DNA from: Hevea brasiliensis
Taxonomy: Eukaryota; Streptophyta; Magnoliopsida; Malpighiales; Euphorbiaceae
Length of the DNA: 64,000 bases
Assembly (NCBI RefSeq): GCF_030052815.1
Contig: NW_026614814.1
Coordinates: 43,504-107,503, forward strand
Reading direction: 5' to 3'
The translations under genes and the position numbers were made by a program. Position 1 is the first letter of the stretch, and each line of letters begins with the position of its first letter. The notes below the pieces were generated by a model, which ran no database searches, was not told the origin of the DNA, and saw only the letters and a list, made by a program, of their open reading frames with translations. Below are positions 57,364 through 64,000 of the stretch, in pieces.

Positions 57364-59102
57364 GATTGTGAGGGATTCAAACAAGAGGTCCAAAACTTGT
57401 TATCCCTCAAAGTTCTGAGATGCCAGACAAAGTCAAAGATGGAAGGGGAAGTGAATACCACTAGATTCAGCCAAACTGCTTCTACCTCCAAACCCAGAAT
57501 CACCTTCTCACCCCCGGTAGCCTCACCGCCAGTAACGGTTATCCGAACTCCGCCCCAGCTCCCTGTCACCAATACTCACGCTGTCCCTTGGAACTATAAT
57601 TTCCAAGTTTTCACTCAGGGAGCGTCAAGTAGTACATCCGCTCCTAATCTTGCCTCACCTCCGACACCACCAAAACCATGTTTTGCTCCTCATGAGCATT
57701 TCAGAATGACTTATGCTGGACCTACCAGCAACACTACTCCCCAAACCAGTCCTCAGCCCGTTATCGCCATAAAGCCCTCTCCACCTGAGCAAGAAGTCGA
57801 GTTTATAACTCGAAGTGGGAGGTGTTACGGGAACGAAAAAAAAAGAAAAGAGGAAAGGAAAGTAAAAATGGGAGAGTCATCAAGAAATACAGAAGAGGAG
57901 GTTGAGAAAGCAGGGGAAGCAGACCCTGCTGAACATAAAGAAGAGGAAGAACTGCTGCTCCAAATAATGAAACAGAGTGAGTACGATGTAGTGGAGCAGT
58001 TGAGGAAGACACCTGCCCGAATTTCACTGTTATCACTGATCCTGAGCTCGGAAGTCCACCGACAAGCCTTGGAGAGAATCCTGGATCAAGCCTTTGTAAA
58101 CCCCGACATCACACCGGGGCAGTTTGAGAAGATAGTAGAACAAATCTAGGCATCCAGCTTTGTAGCCTTTTCTGAAGAGGAGGTAGACCCTGCAGGCTTA
58201 GGGCACAATAAAGCTCTGCATGTAACTGTGAAATGTAAGGGTTGTATAGTGGCCAATGTCCTCATCGATAACGGATCAGCCCTCAATGTACTTCCTAGCG
58301 CTACCTTAGCCAGGCTGCCGGTCGACCAATCTGATATACGTCAGAGTGCTATGGTGGTGAGAGCCTTCGACGGTACAAGGAGAGAAGTGCTGGGAGACAT
58401 TGACTTGCCAATCCAAGTCGGTGCATGTACTTTCAACGTCACGTTTCAGGTGATGAACATTAAGCCGGCCTACACTATGTTGTTGGGGAGGCCGTGGATC
58501 CATTCTGCGAATGCTGTTCCTTCAACTTTGCACCAGAAAATAAAATACATTAAGGACGGCAAAATCGTCACTGTAAGGGGTGAAGAAGCCATATTGGTCA
58601 CCAAACCGCAATCACTTCCTTATGTGGAAGCAGCTGAGGAGTCGTTGGAGAGTTCTTTCCAGGCCCTTGAGTTACAAGATACCGGGAAGGAGGGGGCTAT
58701 GGCTATGGTGGCCAAAGTAATGTCAAGAAATGGGTATCAAGAGGGGAAAGGCCTAGGCACTGCCTTGCAAGGGATCGTGGAGCTGATACCGCTATCCGTA
58801 AGATAGGCCGTTGCATTGGGTTATGGGAAGATGCTTTCATGGATGGACGATTACGGATGAGGAAAACGCCGGATCGGAAGATTCGATCAGAAAATGGGAA
58901 AGATGAAAGTAGTCCCGAGAATCACAGAAGTCTTCACTAAACCGGTCATTGAAAATCCGGCAGATGTGGAAGAATCACCTGATGACCTATCCATCGATGT
59001 CATTCACCTAGATTCCTTCTACAAAGCTCTAGTCTCACCGGTAGCTGAGGGGCAGGAACTGGACAACTGGACGGCAGAGGACATCCCTGTACTCAATTTC
59101 GA
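57364..59102 (+). pseudogene. Ogre C protease region with G-patch motif
   Basis: Same frame as gag. Linker to 58149 with proline-rich and acidic parts (EEEELLLQIMKQSEYDVVEQL). After a stop at 58147 comes the aspartic protease: NVLIDNGSALNVLPSATL (58260-58310, active-site Asp) and MLLGRPWIHSA. A glycine-rich motif RNGYQEGKGLGTALQGI (about 58725-58775) resembles the G-patch known after protease in Ogre/Tat elements. Stops at 58804 and 58858 break the tail before the intron donor. It matures the polyprotein. Confidence 0.88.
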
Positions 59103-59285
59103 GTAAAGTACCTTTGGTTATCTACACTTGATCATTTTGTCCATGGTAGCAAGTGTAATATTGTAAATGGACCTTTTTCTTATGGCATAAATATTAATGA
59201 ATTAATAGCGCATTTTAAATCCAATTCTCTTTTCCTTTCTTTCTGAATTCCATCCTTATAATATGTTCTATTTGCATTCATTCAG
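59103..59285 (+). other. Probable Ogre-type intron between protease and RT
   Basis: 183 bp from GTAAAGTACC to a pyrimidine-rich TTCATTCAG. Removal would keep the frame from the protease tail to the RT linker, while the unspliced frame meets a TAA at 59104. Ogre elements are known for an intron at this place whose partial splicing sets the ratio of Gag-Pro to Pol. Confidence 0.75.
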
Positions 59286-60147
59286 GACCATTCATCAATT
59301 AACACCTAATAATCCAATAGACTCAGAAATTCCTCTGGTTAATTTTGAAATCCCCATAACTGCCATTACTTCAAGTGATTCTGAGGAAGACCTTACAAAG
59401 GAAAGCAATGAAAAGGATGAACCCTCCCTAGTGCCTCGTGGAGACGAAACGCACACCATAAATTTAGGCAGAGAAGAAGTAAAAAGGGAACTTAAGGTAG
59501 TGGAGAGTGAAGAATTGGGAGATATGATCAGTCTACTTAAAGAATTCCTCGACGTATTTTCCTGGAGCTATGATGATATGGTGGGTTTGGACCCTCAGAT
59601 AGTGACGCACAAAATTCCCCTAATTCCAGGGACAATCCCTATAAAGTAGAAGTTAAGAAGAATGAATCCCGACACACTGCTCAAAGTTTGGGATGAAGTC
59701 AAGAAACAGTATGACGCTGGGTTCCTGGAAGTGGTCAAATATCCTCAATGGGTAGCTAACGTCGTCCCGGTAATGAAGAAGGACGGGAGAGTCAGAGTAT
59801 GCGTTGACTACAGGGATCTTAATAAAGCAAGCTTGAAAGACGATTTCCCTCTCCCTCACATTGATGTGTTAGTTGACAATGCTGCGGGATTGGGCAGGTG
59901 TTCGTGTATTGATGGGGCATCTAAAAAAAAACCGCTTTTATCACTCAATGGGGAGTATTTTGCTATCGGGTCATGCCTTTCGGGTTGAAGAATGCTGGTG
60001 CCACCTATCAGCGCGCTATGGTCACATTATTCCACGATATGATGCATAAAGAGGTGGAAGTGTATGTGGATGATATGATCATCAAATCCCGAGGAGAAGA
60101 AAGTCATGTGCAGTCGAGAAAGTAATTGAGAGACTCAGAAATATCGG
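59286..60147 (+). pseudogene. Ogre C reverse transcriptase
   Basis: The acidic linker ends in FLDVFSWSYDDMVGLDPQIVTHKI. A stop at 59647 stands where relatives have Gln (VKQKLRRM). Then KKDGRVRVCVDYRDLNKASLKDDFPLPHID. A deletion after CIDGAS removes the FSGYNQI block and shifts the frame. RT resumes with RVMPFGLKNAGATYQRAM and the catalytic VYVDDMIIKS (60061-60090). More shifts follow. It copies RNA to DNA but is not functional here. Confidence 0.92.
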
Positions 60148-60774
60148 TTGAAATCAACCACCGCCAAATGCATATTCGAGCTAGGTCAGAAAATTGTTGG
60201 TGTTCATAGTGAGCGAAAAGGGAATAGAGGTAGATCCAGACAAGGTTCGAGCTATTCAAGAGATGCCATCCCCAAGAACAGAAAGGAGGTGCGCAGTTTC
60301 CTGGGAAAATTGAACTACATTTCGAGATTTATTTCTAATCTCACTGCCAAAGCTGAGCCTATTTTCAGACTACTCCGGAAGAATAATTCCACTCAGTGGG
60401 ATTCAGTTTGCCAGGAGGCTTTTGAGAAAATCAAGCAGTACTTGTCAAACCCACCAGTGTTGGTTCCGCCAGTGGCGGGAAGACCTCTGATCCTGTATAT
60501 GGCAGTCCAGCAAAACTCCATGGGGTGTGTTTTGGGGCAACATGACGATATTGGCCGAAAGGAAAGGGCTATTTATTACCTGAGCAAAAAGTTCAATGAT
60601 TGTGAGTCAAGATACTCTTTCTTAGAAAAGACTTGCTGCGCATTAGCCTGGACAGCAAACCGCCTCAAACACTACATGGCTCATCTCCAGGATGGATCCT
60701 ATCAAATATGTATTCGAAAGCCCATTCGTGCCAGGCAGAATAGCCAAGTGGCAGGTTATACTCTCCCAATATGA
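60148..60774 (+). pseudogene. Ogre C RT connection and first RNase H
   Basis: From about 60290 the frame reads VRSFLGKLNYISRFISNLTAK (connection), then the gypsy RNase H: LYMAVQQNSMGCVLG, where the usual first catalytic Asp-Ala context is altered, AIYYLSKKFNDCESRYS, and LEKTCCALAW with the Glu. A short deletion after LKHYM shifts the frame into that of the next ORF (LISRMDPIKY is readable there). This RNase H is probably degenerate. In dual-RNase H elements the first domain often becomes a tether (family knowledge). Confidence 0.87.
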
Positions 60775-62656
60775 CATAGTTTATATGACCAGGAAAGCGG
60801 TGAAAGGTAGTGTAATCGCTGACCTCCTAGCAGAGAATCCTATCCAGGATTATGAAGCTCTGGATTTTGAGTTCCCTGATGAGCACATTAATGAAGTAGA
60901 CTGCGAAGAAGAGGGGCCAGCCGATGTATGGGAAATGTATTTCGACGGAGCTGTCAATTTGTCCGGTAATGGAATTGGAGCTGTGTTGATATCCCCGGAT
61001 GGAAAACACTTTCCGATAGCTGTCAAGTTGAGATTTGACTGCACCAACAACGTCGCGGAATACGAAGCTTGTGTGATGGGACTACAGGCTGCCATCGAAA
61101 TGAAAATCAGGAAGTTGGAGGTATATGGAGACTCAGCCCTGATTATATACCAAGTCAAGGGAGAATGGCAAACCAAGGATCCCAAGCTAATCCCATATCA
61201 GAAGTACTTACTGGAGCTGATTAAGAAATTCGAAGAGATCTCTTTCACTCACCTTAGTAGGGACAAGAATCAATTTGCTGATGCTTTAGCTACTCTAGCC
61301 GTTATGGCCCAAATGGAAGAAGGGCAGATAACTCAAGCATTGAGGATTAAAGCAAGAGATGAGCCAGCTTACTGCTTCATGATTGAAGAAGAGCCCGACG
61401 GTAAACCTTGGTATCATGACATCCTGGTCTACTGCAGAACCAGAGAATTCCCCTCGGGGGCAAACCGAAACGAAAAGAGGATGCTTCGGAGATTAGCATT
61501 GGGATACTTCCCCAGTGGTGAAACCCTATACAAGAGAGGGTCCAACGGTGAACTGTTGAGATGTGTGGATGCAAAAGAGGCGAAGAAAATCCTTTTTGAG
61601 ACTCATGAGGGAAATTGTGCAACCCATGCCAATGGGCACATGATGGCTAAGCAAATCATGCGACGGGGATATTTTTGGACTACAATGGAAAAGGATTGCA
61701 TCGAGTATTTCCGAAAATGCCATAAGTGTCAAATCTATGCAGATCCGATCAATGTGCCGCCTCACAAATTGTTCAACCTCGCCTCGCCATGGCCTTTCGC
61801 AATGTGGGGCATCGATGTGATTGGTCCCATCAATCCCAAGGCATCCAATGGGCACAGATTCATCCTTGTGGCCATCGACTATTTTTCTAAGTGGGTCGAG
61901 GCGACATCCTATGCGCACATCACACAGAATACATTTCTCAAATTTCTCAGAAGCAATATCATCTGCCGGCATGGTCTCCCCAATAAAATCGTCACTGACA
62001 ACGCCACGAATCTCAATGGTCCAAAGATCCAGAAATTATGTGATCAATACAAAATCCGACATCTCAATTCTTCCCCATACCGTCCCCAGATGAATGGAGC
62101 GGTGGAAGCTGCAAACAAAAACCTCAAGAGGATAATCCGAAAAATGACAGTCACATATAGGGATTGGCATGATATGCTTCCCTACGCTCTTCACGCATAC
62201 CGGACTTCTGTAAGAACCTCAACCGGGGCAACTCCGTACTCACTGGTTTACGGGATGGAAGCAGTATTACCTGTAGAAGTTGAAATTCCTTCCCTAAGGA
62301 TCCTGAAGGAATCAGGGATTGATGAGTCAGAATGGATCCGATCGAGGTTGGATCAGTTAAACTTGTTGGATGAGAAAAGATTAACAGCGGCATGTCATGG
62401 GCAGTTATACCAGAGGAGAATGGCTAAGGCATTTGACAAAAGCGTTCGCCCACGCGAATTCCAACCCGGGGACTTAGTTCTGAAGAAAGTACTGCCAAAT
62501 CAAAATGATCCCCAGGGCAAATGGTCACCAACCTACGAGGGACCCTATGTGGTTAAAAAGGCATTTTCTGGAGGAGCCTTGATCTTCACCCACATGGACG
62601 GTGAAGAGTTTCCGAGACCTGTGAATGCTGACACCGTCAAGAAATACTATGCCTAA
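60692..62656 (+). CDS. Ogre C pol C-terminal half: archaeal-type RNase H and integrase
   Basis: An uninterrupted 654-codon frame. Residues about 88-205 form the second RNase H: Asp in MYFDGAVNLSGNGIG, Glu in NNVAEYEACVMGL, Asp in VYGDSALI, and the final Asp region DKNQFADALATL. Integrase zinc finger: HEGNCATHANGHMM and CHKCQI (about 305-350). DDE core: GIDVIGPINP, VTDNATNLNG, and Glu in GAVEAANKNLK. The C-terminus RPREFQPGDLVLKKVL to TVKKYYA and stop matches the Ogre A end. The Met at 60692 is internal to pol (MDPIKY), so this is the 3' half of a polyprotein and not an independent gene. Confidence 0.93.
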   Translation: MDPIKYVFESPFVPGRIAKWQVILSQYDIVYMTRKAVKGSVIADLLAENPIQDYEALDFEFPDEHINEVDCEEEGPADVWEMYFDGAVNLSGNGIGAVLISPDGKHFPIAVKLRFDCTNNVAEYEACVMGLQAAIEMKIRKLEVYGDSALIIYQVKGEWQTKDPKLIPYQKYLLELIKKFEEISFTHLSRDKNQFADALATLAVMAQMEEGQITQALRIKARDEPAYCFMIEEEPDGKPWYHDILVYCRTREFPSGANRNEKRMLRRLALGYFPSGETLYKRGSNGELLRCVDAKEAKKILFETHEGNCATHANGHMMAKQIMRRGYFWTTMEKDCIEYFRKCHKCQIYADPINVPPHKLFNLASPWPFAMWGIDVIGPINPKASNGHRFILVAIDYFSKWVEATSYAHITQNTFLKFLRSNIICRHGLPNKIVTDNATNLNGPKIQKLCDQYKIRHLNSSPYRPQMNGAVEAANKNLKRIIRKMTVTYRDWHDMLPYALHAYRTSVRTSTGATPYSLVYGMEAVLPVEVEIPSLRILKESGIDESEWIRSRLDQLNLLDEKRLTAACHGQLYQRRMAKAFDKSVRPREFQPGDLVLKKVLPNQNDPQGKWSPTYEGPYVVKKAFSGGALIFTHMDGEEFPRPVNADTVKKYYA

Positions 62657-63469
62657 AAAAAAAAAAAAAAAAGAGTAGGAGTGAAAACCCGAAAGGGCGC
62701 TCCTAGCAAAATGTGCGAAAGAAGGCGAAAACCCCGAAGGGGTGCTTTCTGTAAAACGAGTGAAGGATGAAAATCCGAAAGGGCGCCTTGAAAAAGTAAG
62801 TTAGCAAAAAAAAAAAAAAAAATCTAGGGGTGAAAACCTGAAAGGGCATCCCAAGAACCAAAAGGGAGAAACAAGGAATGGGGGGCATGAAACCAGGATG
62901 AAGAGGAAACTGTCACGGCATGAGGCTTCAGAGAACTTGAAATAATGGCATTTAAGGGATTTCAAAATCAGCCACAGGGAATATGTGAGATCTATCCTTG
63001 TACCCTTCTTCTTTGAAACTTTTTCTTGTTTATATTAAACCGTAATAAAATCACACTTCATTCGCCATGTTTCTATCTTTCCCTTATATTTATCTTTCTG
63101 CAATCTCGTTATTTAATGCGCTATTTAAATCAGTTAAAATTTTTGCCATAAGATTAAGATTTGACAATTGATAACCTCACGTACTTTACTATGAGATTTG
63201 CAGGGAATGACCTAAAAAAAAAAAAAAAACTAGAGGTGAAAACCCTGAAGGGAACTTCTAGCCATATAGATGAAGGGGAAGTAAAAACCCGTGAGGGTGC
63301 TTTTTGGGAGAAAATCTGAAAAACAGAAATGGGGCATTTGAAGAAACAAGGCCATAGGTCAAGTCTTGCAACTCGTCCTCCATTCGTCATTGGTCTTTGG
63401 GATTCTGTTAAGTACACTTCATTGGGGAAGAACTTCTTGTGTCCGGATCAGGCTTGCTTTGTGAGTGCA
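62657..63469 (+). other. Ogre C 3' UTR
   Basis: Noncoding, with A-tracts (62655-62672, 62806-62822 and 63213-63229) and the hairpin modules described at 62676-63304. Pol ends at 62656. Between 62860 and 63210 only AT-rich sequence is seen, with no frame of interest. Confidence 0.8.
62676..63304 (+). other. Hairpin modules in Ogre C 3' UTR
   Basis: Six modules with core GAAAAC-CC-GAAA-GGG or variants. The inner stem is CCC/GGG with a GAAA, GAA, TGAA or GTGA loop. Outer stems: 62676-62681 with 62700-62705 (TAGGAG/CTCCTA); 62720-62726 with 62744-62750; 62763-62766 with 62786-62789 (AAGG/CCTT); 62827-62832 with 62847-62852; 63230-63237 with 63254-63261; and a weak one at 63279-63281 with 63300-63302. 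Outer stems differ in sequence yet pair. Linkers GCAAAATGTGCGAA and GTAAAACGAGTGAA recur in Ogre A. Confidence 0.75.
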
Positions 63470-64000
63470 ATTTAAATTTCCTGCTGATTTTAATTTCTTG
63501 CAATTTCAATTTCCTGATTTTAATTTCCTGCAATTTACATTTCTCGCTATCAACCTCTGGTTCCTTGATCTAAGTTGATTTTAATTTCCTACATTTAAAT
63601 TTACTGCTATCAACCTCTGGTTCCTTGATCTAAGTTGATTTTAATTTCCCGCAATTTAAATTTCCTGTTATCAACCTCTGGTTCCTTGATCTAAGTTGAT
63701 TTTAAATTCCCGCATTTAAAGTTCCTGCTATCAACCTCTAGTTCCTTGATCTAAGTTGATTTTAATTTCCCGCAATTTAAATTTCCTGTTATCAACCTCT
63801 GATTCCTTGATCTAAGTTGATTTTAATTTCCTGCAATTTAAATTTCCTGTTATCAACCTCTGGTTCCTTGATCTAAGTTGATTTTAATTTCTTGCAATTT
63901 AAATTTCCTGTTATCAACCTCTGGTTTCTTGATCTAAGTTGATTTTAATTTCCTGCATTTAAATTTCCTGTTATCAACCTCTGGTTCCTTGATCTAAGTT
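63470..64000 (+). repeat. Minisatellite of Ogre C 3' UTR
   Basis: Eight to nine units of about 60 bp with TATCAACCTCTGGTTCCTTG, then ATCTAAGTTGATTTTAATTT. This is the complement of the array at 34560-35880. The array continues past the window edge; polypurine tract and 3' LTR should follow. Confidence 0.94.

Larger units (their letters stand above)
46583..64000 (+). mobile_element. Ogre C: large Ogre/Tat-type Ty3/gypsy retrotransposon
   Basis: At least 17.4 kb, open at the right edge. Order: LTR (46583-52434), primer site, leader, ORF1, gag, protease, probable intron, RT, RNase H, second archaeal-type RNase H, integrase, hairpin-rich 3' UTR, minisatellite. An extra ORF before gag, an intron before RT and dual RNase H are hallmarks of Ogre/Tat elements (family knowledge). 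The upstream ORFs hold nonsense codons and indels, yet the last 654 codons are open. It inserted into Gypsy B and is among the youngest layers. Confidence 0.94.

Overview
The window is plant nuclear DNA, most likely from a eudicot. I find no host gene, rRNA, tRNA or CRISPR array. Almost every base can be assigned to LTR retrotransposons inserted into one another, plus one LINE fragment. All pol-type frames carry stops or frameshifts, except one 654-residue frame near the right end. Species cannot be read from the sequence; the plant assignment rests on Ogre/Tat, chromovirus and Copia families with plant-type primer sites.

Nesting, outermost first. (0) An Ogre/Tat-type Ty3/gypsy element on the minus strand ('Ogre A') underlies the whole window. 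Its 3' LTR occupies 1-525, 26950-27235 and 30412-34472. Its 3' UTR is 34473-36901 and the end of pol is 36902-38514. (1) Inside that LTR sit a Ty1/copia element (526-26949), a solo gypsy LTR (27236-30411, perfect CCACG duplication) and a 5'-truncated RTE-type LINE (about 31748-32700). (2) The Copia 5' LTR is split near its 3' end by a solo gypsy LTR (2613-19282). (3) That solo LTR is split by a full-length chromovirus, 'Gypsy A' (2784-14664, minus strand, CTAAG duplication), and by a solo Copia LTR (15387-17488, CAAGG duplication). (4) The 5' LTR of Gypsy A holds a 547-bp TRIM element (13691-14237, AAAAT duplication).

On the right, the Ogre A pol is broken at 38515 by a plus-strand gypsy LTR. 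That LTR is broken at 39071 by an internally deleted chromovirus, 'Gypsy B' (minus strand). Gypsy B's 5' LTR is broken at 46583 by a second, younger Ogre-type element, 'Ogre C' (plus strand), which runs off the window at 64000. Ogre C shows a 5.85-kb LTR, a tRNA-Arg-like primer site, an extra ORF1 before gag, gag-protease, a probable intron between protease and reverse transcriptase, two RNase H domains, integrase, a 3' UTR and a minisatellite.

The most notable biology is in the two Ogre-type copies. Each LTR carries two antisense ORFs inside U3 with their own TATA boxes, one of them preceded by a palindrome conserved in both copies. Each 3' UTR carries a series of short hairpins whose outer stems change in sequence while staying paired. 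These are the best candidates for under-described features. Function is inference throughout.
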